Positions 25,137 to 33,879 of a stretch of 50,809 nucleotides of DNA are shown in pieces. The first letter of the stretch is position 1; every line of letters starts with the position of its first letter. The notes under the pieces are model-generated. The model was not told where the DNA came from and did not search any database. It was given only the letters and a program-made list of their open reading frames with translations. The position numbers and the translations under genes are program-made. This DNA comes from Flavobacterium sp. UBA4098 (GTDB lineage: Bacteria; Bacteroidota; Bacteroidia; Flavobacteriales; Flavobacteriaceae): the NCBI GenBank assembly GCA_002382495.1, contig DFXW01000020.1, forward strand, positions 1-50,809, read 5' to 3'.

Positions 25137-26201
25137 TTATTTTGAATAGGTTTTGTTTAACAAATGAAAATCGGCCAAAACAATGGCAGCCATTGCTTCT
25201 ACAATAGGAACTGCACGAGGAACCACACAAGGATCGTGACGCCCTTTTCCAGTCATTTCAGTAATATTTCCTTTATTATCTAAAGATTCTTGTTTTTGCA
25301 TAATAGTGGCAACTGGTTTGAAGGCTACTCGAAAATAAATATCCATACCGTTGCTGATTCCGCCTTGAATTCCTCCAGAAAGATTCGTTTTAGTCGTTCC
25401 ATCTTCGAGATACAAATCATTGTGATCGCTCCCTTTCATTTCGGCACCACAAAAACCACTTCCAAATTCAAATCCTTTAACGGCATTAATCGAAAGCATG
25501 GCTTTACCAAGTTCAGCATGGAGTTTATCAAAAACAGGTTCTCCTAATCCAACAGGTACATTTTGAATCACACAAGTTACAACACCACCAACTGTATCAC
25601 CTTGCTTGCGAATTTCACGAATGTATTCTTCCATTTTAGCTGCTGAATCGGCATCAGGACAACGAACGGGATTGCTTTCAATTTTGGAGAAATCTAATTC
25701 TTGGTATTTCTTATCTAAATGAATATGACCCACTGAGGATACAAAAGCATTGATTTTTATTTTGGGTAACATTTGCTTTGCAATGGCTCCTGCTACTACT
25801 CTACTTGCCGTTTCACGAGCAGAACTTCTTCCGCCGCCACGATAATCTCTAAAACCATATTTTTGGTCGTACACATAATCGGCATGACTAGGTCTGTAAT
25901 TGTCTTTTATATGAGAATAATCGTCTGACTTTTGATTGGTATTGGGAATGATAAAACCAATTGGTGTACCCGTTGTTTTTCCTTCAAAAATACCTGAAAG
26001 AAATTGCACATCGTCTGGTTCTTTACGTTGGGTTACAATAGCGGATTGTCCTGGTTTTCTTCGAGACATCTCTAATTGAACTGCTTCTAAATCTATGGTA
26101 ACACCTGGAGGGCATCCATCAATAATTCCGCCTAAAGCTTCTCCATGTGACTCTCCAAAAGTAGTAATTCTAAATAGTGTGCCGTAGCTATTTCCTGCCA
26201 T
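25137..26201 (-). CDS. aroC: Chorismate synthase
   Basis: This enzyme converts 5-enolpyruvylshikimate 3-phosphate to chorismate, the last step of the shikimate pathway, using reduced FMN. It is 354 residues, typical. Family signatures are the N-terminal GESHGEALGGIIDGCPPG, the central RGGGRSSARETASRVVAG and the C-terminal FKPVATI region. The conserved histidines near residue 10 and in the SHADYVYDQKYG segment are present. The start is backed by a perfect -7 element TACTTTTG (26225-26218), giving a leader of about 12 bases. Confidence 0.98.
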   Translation of the reverse strand: MAGNSYGTLFRITTFGESHGEALGGIIDGCPPGVTIDLEAVQLEMSRRKPGQSAIVTQRKEPDDVQFLSGIFEGKTTGTPIGFIIPNTNQKSDDYSHIKDNYRPSHADYVYDQKYGFRDYRGGGRSSARETASRVVAGAIAKQMLPKIKINAFVSSVGHIHLDKKYQELDFSKIESNPVRCPDADSAAKMEEYIREIRKQGDTVGGVVTCVIQNVPVGLGEPVFDKLHAELGKAMLSINAVKGFEFGSGFCGAEMKGSDHNDLYLEDGTTKTNLSGGIQGGISNGMDIYFRVAFKPVATIMQKQESLDNKGNITEMTGKGRHDPCVVPRAVPIVEAMAAIVLADFHLLNKTYSK

Positions 26202-26326
26202 TGTAATTAGTTTTGAACAAAAGTACCATTTTAGTTTAAAGTTTAAAAATTTAAGGTTTAAAGATTTACACTACCCCATTGAATTTCGTTTTGAGAATCA
26301 TAAAACTAGATGGAATACTACTAGCT

Positions 26327-26360
26327 ATTAAAAAAGCCACTTAAAAGTGGCTTTTTTAAT
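26327..26360. terminator. Terminator after bshA
   Basis: ATTAAAAAAGCCACTT and AAGTGGCTTTTTTAAT form a perfect palindromic stem two bases beyond the bshA stop (26362, minus). It lies between aroC and bshA. Confidence 0.88.
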
Positions 26361-26361
26361 A

Positions 26362-27495
26362 TTATGAATATTTAGCAATGGCTCTTTGGTATAAATCTTC
26401 GTACAGTGGTAGAATTTTTTTAATATCAAATTGCTGGGCAGTAATTAGAGCATTTTTCTTAAACTCAGATAATACAGCATCGTCTTTTAAAATTTTCATC
26501 GCATTTTTGGCCATGCCGTCAACATCACCTACTTCGCTTAAATAACCTGAAAAACCGTCTTTATTAACTTCAGGCAATCCGCCTGCATTACTGGATATTA
26601 CTGGTACGCCACACGCCATGGCTTCCAGCGCTACCAATCCGAAACTTTCAGTTTTTGAGGGTAATAAGAATAAATCCGTTTGGCATAAAATGGTGTCAAT
26701 CTCATTACTGTTGCCAAAGAAAATTACTTTATCCTGGATTCCTAATTCGCGACATAAATGCTCTGCTTTTTCTTTTTCTGGACCCTCACCCACCATCATT
26801 AATTTGGCTGGAATTTCCTTTTGAATCTTGTTAAAAATTGCAATTATATCGGGTATTCTTTTGACTTTTCTAAAATTACTAATGTGCGTAATAATTCGTT
26901 CCTCGTCATTGGCCATAACCGAACGTTGACAAGGAGATTTATCATCTTTCTTGATTTTATCCAATTCAATAAAATTCGGAATGACTTGAATTTCGTTTTT
27001 AATATTGAATAATTTCAGTGTATCGTCTTTCAAACTTTGCGAAACAGAAGTTACAAAATCAGACTTATTAATGCTAAAAGTAACTGCTGGTTTGTAAAAT
27101 GGGTGATTCCCTACCAAAGTAATATCGGTTCCGTGAAGTGTCGTTACCATAGGGATATCAATTCCTTCGTCCTTTAGCATTTGCTTAGCCATATAGCCCG
27201 CATAAGCATGAGGGATAGCATAATGAACGTGTAAAACTTCAATTTTATACAATTTTACCATGTCTACTAATTTGCTAGACAAGGCCAATTCATAAGGTTG
27301 GTAATGGAATAATGGATATTCTGGAACGTTGACCTCGTGATAATGAACGTTCGGATTTAAGAGTGCCAAACGTACGGGTTGACTATAGGTTATGAAATGA
27401 ATTTCGTGACCACGTCGAGCTAATTCAAGACCTAATTCGGTAGCCACAACTCCACTTCCACCAAATGTGGGATAACATACGATTGCAATTCTCAT
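26362..27495 (-). CDS. bshA: N-acetyl-alpha-D-glucosaminyl L-malate synthase (bacillithiol synthesis)
   Basis: This GT4 retaining glycosyltransferase makes GlcNAc-malate, the first intermediate of the thiol bacillithiol. It is 377 residues, typical. The N-terminal MRIAIVCYPTFGGSG with VATELGLELARRGHE is diagnostic for BshA among GT4 enzymes. The C-terminal UDP-sugar region has ESFGLVALEAMACGVPVI with the catalytic E-x7-E pattern. BshB and BshC are not in the window. It follows the PAP2 gene by 65 bases on the same strand; a weak -7 element (TAAATTCG, 27521-27514) may give it its own promoter. Confidence 0.96.
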   Translation of the reverse strand: MRIAIVCYPTFGGSGVVATELGLELARRGHEIHFITYSQPVRLALLNPNVHYHEVNVPEYPLFHYQPYELALSSKLVDMVKLYKIEVLHVHYAIPHAYAGYMAKQMLKDEGIDIPMVTTLHGTDITLVGNHPFYKPAVTFSINKSDFVTSVSQSLKDDTLKLFNIKNEIQVIPNFIELDKIKKDDKSPCQRSVMANDEERIITHISNFRKVKRIPDIIAIFNKIQKEIPAKLMMVGEGPEKEKAEHLCRELGIQDKVIFFGNSNEIDTILCQTDLFLLPSKTESFGLVALEAMACGVPVISSNAGGLPEVNKDGFSGYLSEVGDVDGMAKNAMKILKDDAVLSEFKKNALITAQQFDIKKILPLYEDLYQRAIAKYS

Positions 27496-27559
27496 TTGTA
27501 TAATTTAAGAATACGAATTTACAGAAATAAAGGCGGTTTCTACTTAATGCAGAAAGAAA

Positions 27560-28162
27560 TTAATTATTATTCTTCTCTCGCTTTTTATTTAGCCATTGGT
27601 TGGCTTTTTGGGTGAGAAAAGCAGAACCGCTTCCAACCAAAGCTCCAACAAGAACATCAGAAGGATAATGAACCCCCAAATGCATACGAGAAAAACCAAC
27701 CGAACTTGCCCAAACAAAGGAAGGTACCACTACATACCATTTAGGAAAAGCCAAACTTAATGAAGTCGCCGTTGCAAATGCAGAAGAAGTATGTGCTGAA
27801 GGCATGGAATAACTGCCTTCTACCGATAAAGGTTGAATTGATGGATGAGTTACATACGGTCTATCTCTTTTAATAATTGATTTTGATGCAATTGTAACAA
27901 AAGCAGAAGCCAAAAAAGTCTCGCCTATAAATAGTGCTTTTTGTTTTATTACTGAATCTTTTTGAATTAAACCAATGGAATACATCACCACGGGAGTGGC
28001 AATACTAAGCGGCACGGCTGTATTTGTAATTAATTTAAAGGTAGGATCAAAAGCTGAATTTCTATTGACATTGATTTTAGTTAAAATGTCAATGTCAATG
28101 TTTTGAGCGCTAGCAACAAAAAAACTCATCAAGAAAAAAATAGTACAACTTAATTTATTCAT
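27560..28162 (-). CDS. PAP2-family phosphatase, secreted or membrane-associated
   Basis: This 200-residue protein has an N-terminal signal peptide ending near ASAQ (residues 17-20). The three-part phosphatase signature is complete: K-x6-RP in KSIIKRDRP, PSAHTS, and SRMHLGVHYPSD with the catalytic histidine. PAP2 enzymes remove phosphate from lipids such as undecaprenyl pyrophosphate, phosphatidylglycerol phosphate or lipid A. It starts 5 bases after the NagZ-like gene and so belongs to the envelope series. Recycling of undecaprenyl pyrophosphate would fit the context but is inference. Confidence 0.9.
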   Translation of the reverse strand: MNKLSCTIFFLMSFFVASAQNIDIDILTKINVNRNSAFDPTFKLITNTAVPLSIATPVVMYSIGLIQKDSVIKQKALFIGETFLASAFVTIASKSIIKRDRPYVTHPSIQPLSVEGSYSMPSAHTSSAFATATSLSLAFPKWYVVVPSFVWASSVGFSRMHLGVHYPSDVLVGALVGSGSAFLTQKANQWLNKKREKNNN

Positions 28163-28167
28163 TTCAA

Positions 28168-31100
28168 CTATTTTATAATGGCTTCATTAATAATTCTTTG
28201 AATGTCTTCGCGAATGTGTTCTTTAGATAAAGTATTAATCGGATTCGTTGGATAGGTTCTATTGGACAGAAATACATACACAATTTCAGTAACTGGATCG
28301 GCCCAAGCCATTGTTCCTGTGAAACCGGTATGGCCAAAACTTGATGAAGAAACACAACCACAAGTGGGACTATCTCCAGTCAATTGAGGTTTATCAAAAC
28401 CTAAACCTCTTCGATTTCCTTCTGAACAAAAATAACAACTGTTAAAATCATCAAAGGTTTTCTCAGAAAAAAATTGTTGGTTACCATAATTCCCTTTTTG
28501 CAAATACAGCTGCATTATTTTGGCAACATCCATAGCATTTGAAAAAACACCGGCGTGACCAGCAACTCCTCCTTCTAGTGCGGCTGCCATGTCGTGCACA
28601 TAACCTTGAATGGTTTGATAACGAAAATACGAATCCACTTCGGTAGGCGCTATTCGATTTTTATCCATTTTTTGCAATGGATTATAAAGAGTGTTATTAG
28701 CACCAATAGGTTTGAAGAATTGTTCTGTTGCCAAAACATCTAGAGAAACACCAGTAGCTTTTTCTAGATAATTACCCAAAATGATAAAGGTAAAATCACT
28801 GTATTTGTATTCTTTTTTTAAAGACAACTTACTATCTACAATCATTTTCATAATGGTATCATGATAATCATTTCGAATGAACAAACTATCGGCTACTTGT
28901 TTTGAGAATTGGGAATCGGCATTTTTTCTATAGTATTTTGCCAAAGGTTTTTCCTTGGTATCCAATGTTGCTTTGTAAAACGGAATCCAAGAAACTAAAC
29001 CCGCAGAATGAGTAAGTAACTCTTTGAAATGAATGTTTTTTTTATCCGAATTAGCAAATAGAGGAACCATTTCTGCTAAAGTTGTGTTCAGATTAATCTT
29101 TTGTTGATCGTATTGTTGCATTACATTAGGAAGTGTACCCACAATCTTACTTACAGATGCGATATCAAAAATGGTTTCGTTCGTTACTTTTGTATCGGAA
29201 TCATAGGTGTAATTACCGAAAGCCTTTTGATAAATAACTTTCCCTTTTCTTGCAACCAAAACTTGTATTCCAGGAGCCATTTTTTCGCGGATTGCTTTTT
29301 GTGCAATGGTTTCAATTTGAGCTAATTTTTCAGAACTCATCGCCACATTCTCGGGAGTTGTAAAACCTAATCGATTCATTTTAATAGTAGAAATTCCCTC
29401 ATTAACTTGAAACGAATCATTTATAGAAACAGGCAATTTCCCTTTGGCTTCAATTGCACCAAATACCAGTTCAGCACTAACTTCTTGCGCCACATCATTA
29501 TTTTGATAGGAAACAATTAGTCCTTCAATATCGTCAAAATTGGTTATTGGCAATAATGAATATGGTTTTGCAAAAACATCCAAAATAACAATGTTGTTTT
29601 TTGCTAGTTCTTGTAACCAAACTAGTTCAGTTGGGGTGAAATCGTTATTTTTCCATGGTTTATCTGCTTTATGATAGCCGATAATTACAGTAGAAAACTC
29701 TTTTAATTTTAGGTTCAAACTATCAATTGTAGCGGCACTAACTTCAGTAACTTCTGTGTATTTTTTTAGTGTTGAAACAAATTTAGTATTGTAATCATCC
29801 CCCAATTTAACATAGGCGATCTTTTGAGTATTCAGATCTTTAATTGGTAAAATAGTACGATCATTTTTCAAAACCGTTATGGCATTTTCATACAATCGGT
29901 ATTGCAAAGCCTCATTGGCAAGCGGATTAATATCCTTGATTAGATTTGAAATTGCTATTGGTTTAAATGTGTTCAAACCAGCTTTGTATTTGTATTTTAA
30001 TATCTTTTTTACCGATTGTTCCAAACGTTCTTCAGAGACGATTTTATCTTCATAGGCTTTTATAATAGTTTCAATGCCAATTGGAACGTTTTCAGAAAAA
30101 AGCAAAATATCATTACCTGCAAGAAAGGCATCTAATTCAACGTCACCTGATTTTTTAAACTTGCTGACCCCTTTCATATTCAGAGCATCTGTAAAAATTA
30201 ATCCGTCAAATTTTAACTCTTTTTGCAACAAATTAGTAACTACATTATACGAAGTTGAAGTTGGATAATTTTGGCGAAATTCTAAACTAGGAACATCCAA
30301 ATGCGCTACCATAACAGAAACTAATCCTTCATCTATAATTTTATTATAAGGATACAGTTCTACTTTATCTAAATGTTCTTTAGAAAAAGAAAGTGTAGGT
30401 AAACCTAAATGAGAATCAATAGACGTATCCCCATGACCTGGAAAATGTTTTCCAGTTGAAAAGACACCTTGCTTTTGAACCCCCTTCATTAATGCAATTG
30501 CTTTTTCGGTTACATTAAATTTATTCTCACCAAAAGATCGGTTGCCAATGATTGGATTTTTAGGATTGGTATTGATGTCTAAAACGGGGGCGAAATTAAA
30601 ATGAACGCCCATTCTACGACTTTCTTTACCCATTAACTCTCCAACATTTTCAATAAGGTTTAGGTCTTTGATAGCTCCCAAGGTCATGTTCCAAGGATAA
30701 CGATAGGTAGAATCCAAGCGCATGCTCAAACCCCATTCGGCATCAATGCCAACGAACAAAGGAATTTTAGATTTCGCTTGGTAGCGATTGGTCAAATTCG
30801 CTTGACGCAAAGGACCGCCTTGAAAAAAAATGACACCACCAATTTTCTGGTCTTTAATTAATTTTTCAATAGCATTTATGTGGTTACTATCTTTGTTGGA
30901 ATACGCAGCAACCATAAACAGTTGACCCACTTTTTCTTGTAACGTCATTTGGTTATAGATACTATCAGCCCAATGAGTTTCGGCTTCTGAATCTTTGAAA
31001 AAGTTTTTCCTTGCTGATTTTTCTTGAGGAATATATACCTCTTCAAAATCAGAAATTTCAGGTTTATTTAGTAGAATTGGTGTAGGCGAAATAAACGTAC

Positions 31101-31179
31101 TTTGAATAGTTCCACAATTGGAAACCATAAATAGTAATAAAAAAGAAAGTACAATTTTAGTAAAGAACGTTTTCATCAA
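28168..31179 (-). CDS. NagZ-like GH3 glycosidase fused to a serine beta-lactamase-type domain, lipoprotein
   Basis: This 1003-residue protein has a lipobox cysteine Cys22 in VSNCGT. Residues of about 65-400 are a GH3 catalytic domain with the NagZ motif KHFPGHGDT, whose His-Asp pair supplies the acid/base, and the nucleophile Asp in FTDALNMKG. A GH3 C-terminal domain follows to about 600. Residues 630-1003 form a class C beta-lactamase/esterase-type domain with Ser675-x-x-Lys678 (SVSK), a YSD in the second motif position and a late HTG motif. Such fusions are known in Bacteroidota and should cleave beta-N-acetylglucosamine linkages of muropeptides; the second domain may be a peptidase or esterase. 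It overlaps no neighbour and lies 7 bases after the small protein gene. Confidence 0.92.
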   Translation of the reverse strand: MMKTFFTKIVLSFLLLFMVSNCGTIQSTFISPTPILLNKPEISDFEEVYIPQEKSARKNFFKDSEAETHWADSIYNQMTLQEKVGQLFMVAAYSNKDSNHINAIEKLIKDQKIGGVIFFQGGPLRQANLTNRYQAKSKIPLFVGIDAEWGLSMRLDSTYRYPWNMTLGAIKDLNLIENVGELMGKESRRMGVHFNFAPVLDINTNPKNPIIGNRSFGENKFNVTEKAIALMKGVQKQGVFSTGKHFPGHGDTSIDSHLGLPTLSFSKEHLDKVELYPYNKIIDEGLVSVMVAHLDVPSLEFRQNYPTSTSYNVVTNLLQKELKFDGLIFTDALNMKGVSKFKKSGDVELDAFLAGNDILLFSENVPIGIETIIKAYEDKIVSEERLEQSVKKILKYKYKAGLNTFKPIAISNLIKDINPLANEALQYRLYENAITVLKNDRTILPIKDLNTQKIAYVKLGDDYNTKFVSTLKKYTEVTEVSAATIDSLNLKLKEFSTVIIGYHKADKPWKNNDFTPTELVWLQELAKNNIVILDVFAKPYSLLPITNFDDIEGLIVSYQNNDVAQEVSAELVFGAIEAKGKLPVSINDSFQVNEGISTIKMNRLGFTTPENVAMSSEKLAQIETIAQKAIREKMAPGIQVLVARKGKVIYQKAFGNYTYDSDTKVTNETIFDIASVSKIVGTLPNVMQQYDQQKINLNTTLAEMVPLFANSDKKNIHFKELLTHSAGLVSWIPFYKATLDTKEKPLAKYYRKNADSQFSKQVADSLFIRNDYHDTIMKMIVDSKLSLKKEYKYSDFTFIILGNYLEKATGVSLDVLATEQFFKPIGANNTLYNPLQKMDKNRIAPTEVDSYFRYQTIQGYVHDMAAALEGGVAGHAGVFSNAMDVAKIMQLYLQKGNYGNQQFFSEKTFDDFNSCYFCSEGNRRGLGFDKPQLTGDSPTCGCVSSSSFGHTGFTGTMAWADPVTEIVYVFLSNRTYPTNPINTLSKEHIREDIQRIINEAIIK

Positions 31180-31186
31180 TTGAGTA

Positions 31187-31669
31187 TTAAAAAAAACGAC
31201 TGTGCCAACTATCTAAAGCTGGAACTTCCCAGGAGTCATTAAATTCTTCGATCGTATTAATCAAATTATTAAAAACGATTGTGTTTTCAGTAACTGCTTT
31301 ATCTTTTACCATTTTTTTAAAATCAATCAAAGGTTTGTGGGCAATATGCTCGCCTAATTTGAAGGTCACATTCATTTTATCTAACAAATCAACGCTGTAT
31401 TTCTTTTCTAAACTTTGAATAAACTCAACCGAAGCGTCAATCGAACAACCGGTTGCATTTTGAACCTCTTGATTGACAGCCAAAATAATAAAACGATTGT
31501 ATTTCAATTGGTAAGAGGATTCCAAACTTGTACCATGCGCCGCCCAGTTTTGAAGAAATGCCTGTAAAGCAGTTTCGATTTCGGTCATTTCATCATCCGA
31601 AAATTTTCTATTGGATTGGTAAATCCAAATTCTAGACTCTTCGGGTAAACTTTCAAATGGAACGTACAT
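31187..31669 (-). CDS. Small conserved flavobacterial protein (often misnamed ABC transporter ATPase)
   Basis: This 160-residue soluble protein starts MYVPFESLPEESRIWIYQS. It matches a conserved Bacteroidota family that databases frequently label ABC transporter ATPase, but there is no Walker A, signature or Walker B motif, so it is not an ATPase of that kind. A single cysteine occurs in the ATGCSID motif near the middle, and conserved aromatic and acidic residues fill the N-terminal half. Function unknown. It lies between the CCG-domain Fe-S protein (36 bases upstream) and the NagZ fusion, in the same direction. Confidence 0.85.
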   Translation of the reverse strand: MYVPFESLPEESRIWIYQSNRKFSDDEMTEIETALQAFLQNWAAHGTSLESSYQLKYNRFIILAVNQEVQNATGCSIDASVEFIQSLEKKYSVDLLDKMNVTFKLGEHIAHKPLIDFKKMVKDKAVTENTIVFNNLINTIEEFNDSWEVPALDSWHSRFF

Positions 31670-31704
31670 AATACAATTGTATTGAATTAATTATTATATT
31701 TTAT

Positions 31705-32496
31705 TTATAAATCTTGTGCATTAGCAATCAGTTCTGCAATATCCAGTACCTTCACTTCGCTTTCTTTTTCTTTATTTTTAATTCCATCTGTTAACATGGT
31801 ATTACAAAATGGGCAACCTGCTGCAATAATATCTGGTTGTGTTTCTAGTGCATCTTCAGTTCGTTCAATATTGATTTCTTTGGAACCAGCTTCTGCATCT
31901 TTAAACATTTGGGCTCCACCCGCTCCACAACACAAACCGTTCGATTTGGAACGTTTCATTTCAACTAATTCCACATCTAGCTTCTGAATTAAATCTCGAG
32001 GCGCTTCGTAAATTTTATTGGCACGACCCAAATAACACGGATCGTGAAAGGTGATTTTTTTGCCTTTAAATTGTCCTCCTTCAATAGTTAAACGTCCTTC
32101 ATCCAATAAGGACTTTAAAAATTCGGTGTGGTGAACTACTTCATATTTTCCTCCTAATTCTGGATATTCATTTTTTAAGGTATTAAAACAATGTGGACAA
32201 GCTGTAACTATTTTCTTGGCTTCATAAGCATTAAGCACTTCGATATTCATCATGGCTTGCATTTGAAACAAAAACTCATTCCCTGCTCTTTTAGCTGGGT
32301 CACCAGTACAACTTTCTTCAGCTCCTAAAACAGCAAATGATACATTGGCACGATTCAAAATACGCACAAATGCTTTGGTTATTTTTTTTGCTCTATCGTC
32401 AAAACTACCTGCACAACCTACCCAAAACAATACTTCAGGTTGTTTTCCTTGAGCAAGCATTTCGGCCATTGTAGGTACTACTAAATTTTCGGACAT
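31705..32496 (-). CDS. Fe-S protein with two CCG domains (HdrB/GlpC-like)
   Basis: This 263-residue soluble protein has two cysteine-rich CCG modules. The C-terminal one is complete: DPCYLGR, then LCCGAGG, then GCPFC, which in HdrB holds an unusual [4Fe-4S] cluster. The N-terminal module keeps VGCAGS and CPHC, but its middle CC pair is reduced to a single cysteine in ESCTGD. Proteins of this type form the electron-accepting or disulfide-reducing subunit beside a ferredoxin-like partner, here the next gene upstream, 49 bases away. The substrate is unknown; heterodisulfide, lactate or glycerol 3-phosphate are the known family substrates. Confidence 0.9.
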   Translation of the reverse strand: MSENLVVPTMAEMLAQGKQPEVLFWVGCAGSFDDRAKKITKAFVRILNRANVSFAVLGAEESCTGDPAKRAGNEFLFQMQAMMNIEVLNAYEAKKIVTACPHCFNTLKNEYPELGGKYEVVHHTEFLKSLLDEGRLTIEGGQFKGKKITFHDPCYLGRANKIYEAPRDLIQKLDVELVEMKRSKSNGLCCGAGGAQMFKDAEAGSKEINIERTEDALETQPDIIAAGCPFCNTMLTDGIKNKEKESEVKVLDIAELIANAQDL

Positions 32497-32545
32497 GGTA
32501 TCAATTTTATAATTAAGTTATTCTATTAATAATAGAAATTACTAT

Positions 32546-33874
32546 TTATTCGTTTTTCCAATTCAATCGATCTTGTTGACTGTATTGCCATGGCGCACCA
32601 TTATTTTCAATATTAGTCATCATAGAATTTAAAGCCATTGGAGCAGAACTTTGCTCCATTACAAGGTAGCGACGCATATCCATAATAATTGACAACGGAC
32701 TAATACTTACAGGACATTCTTCTACGCAAGCATTACAAGAAGTACAGGCCCAAAGTTCCTCTGGAGTGATATAATCGTTTAACAAAGACTTGTTATCTGG
32801 AATAAAAATACCCTTATTGGCGTCAATGTTTTTACCCACTTCCTCCAAACGATCTCGGGTATCCATCATGATTTTTCGTGGAGATAATTTTTTACCCGTT
32901 TGGTTAGCCGGACAGGAAGAAGTACAACGTCCACATTCGGTACAAGTATAGGCATTCAACAGTTGAACCCAATTCAAATCTTGTACATCACTTGCGCCAA
33001 ATTTAGCTGGAGCCGCTGCAGTTTCGGGAGCTGCTGCAAAAGGATCGGCGTTGGGATCCATCATTAATTTGACTTCGTTGGTTACTGAGGCTAAATTATC
33101 AAATTGCCCTTCCGGATTTAAATTAGCAAAATAGGTGTTTGGAAATGCTAACAAAATATGCAAGTGTTTTGAATAATATAAGTAGTTCATGAATATCAAA
33201 ATTCCTATGATATGTAACCACCAAAACAATTCCGATAATAGCATCACCAGTTCATTAGACAAACCATTAAAAAGAGGTTCTATAAACTGACTTATTGGAA
33301 ATGAACCTGCTTTAATAAAATGAGAAAAACCGCCTGGGACATTTTGCAAATGCAAATCAGAGGCATTCATTAATAGAAATAAGGTCATTAAAACCACTTC
33401 AAAATACAAAATATAATTGGCATCTTTTTTTGGAGTTCCATTCAAATCAGAACTAGAAAAACGCTTTAATTGAATTATATTTCTTCTTGTCCAAAACACG
33501 AACACCGCCACTAAAACCAATACCGCTAAAATTTCAAATGAAGCAATTAACAGATCGTAAATACTACCCAAAAAAGCAAAAATTCTATGTGTTCCAAATA
33601 ACCCATCTATGATGATTTCAAGCAATTCAATATTAATGATCACAAAACCTACATACACTATAATATGAAAAAATCCTGCTACTGGACGCTTCACCATTTT
33701 GGATTGTCCTAAAGCAATCATAGTCATATTAGACCATCTTGCTTTTGGATTATCATTTCGATCAACAGCAATACCTAAATTGATATTTCGAACCAGTTTT
33801 TTTATGTTTAAATAAAAATAACCAAATCCTAAACCCAATATAATTGCAAATACTATATTATCTAAATAGTCCAT
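32546..33874 (-). CDS. Membrane-bound 4Fe-4S dicluster protein (HdrC/HdrE-like fusion)
   Basis: This 442-residue protein has about five to six transmembrane helices in residues 1-240 and a cytoplasmic ferredoxin-like domain at about 305-400. The latter has two cluster motifs, CTECGRCTSSCP and CTSCNACVEECP. Membrane histidines in FFHIIVY, FSHFI and the WWLHIIG to HLHIL region could ligate heme b, as in NarI/HdrE/DsrM-type subunits. With the CCG protein downstream it forms a quinone-linked electron-transfer pair. It starts 5 bases after the MlaD-like gene. A loose annotation as glycolate oxidase or fumarate reductase subunit would not be supported. Confidence 0.9.
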   Translation of the reverse strand: MDYLDNIVFAIILGLGFGYFYLNIKKLVRNINLGIAVDRNDNPKARWSNMTMIALGQSKMVKRPVAGFFHIIVYVGFVIINIELLEIIIDGLFGTHRIFAFLGSIYDLLIASFEILAVLVLVAVFVFWTRRNIIQLKRFSSSDLNGTPKKDANYILYFEVVLMTLFLLMNASDLHLQNVPGGFSHFIKAGSFPISQFIEPLFNGLSNELVMLLSELFWWLHIIGILIFMNYLYYSKHLHILLAFPNTYFANLNPEGQFDNLASVTNEVKLMMDPNADPFAAAPETAAAPAKFGASDVQDLNWVQLLNAYTCTECGRCTSSCPANQTGKKLSPRKIMMDTRDRLEEVGKNIDANKGIFIPDNKSLLNDYITPEELWACTSCNACVEECPVSISPLSIIMDMRRYLVMEQSSAPMALNSMMTNIENNGAPWQYSQQDRLNWKNE

Positions 33875-33879
33875 AAATA

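Noticed and set aside
31187..31669. ABC transporter ATPase
   Set aside because: No Walker A, signature or Walker B motif in the protein.
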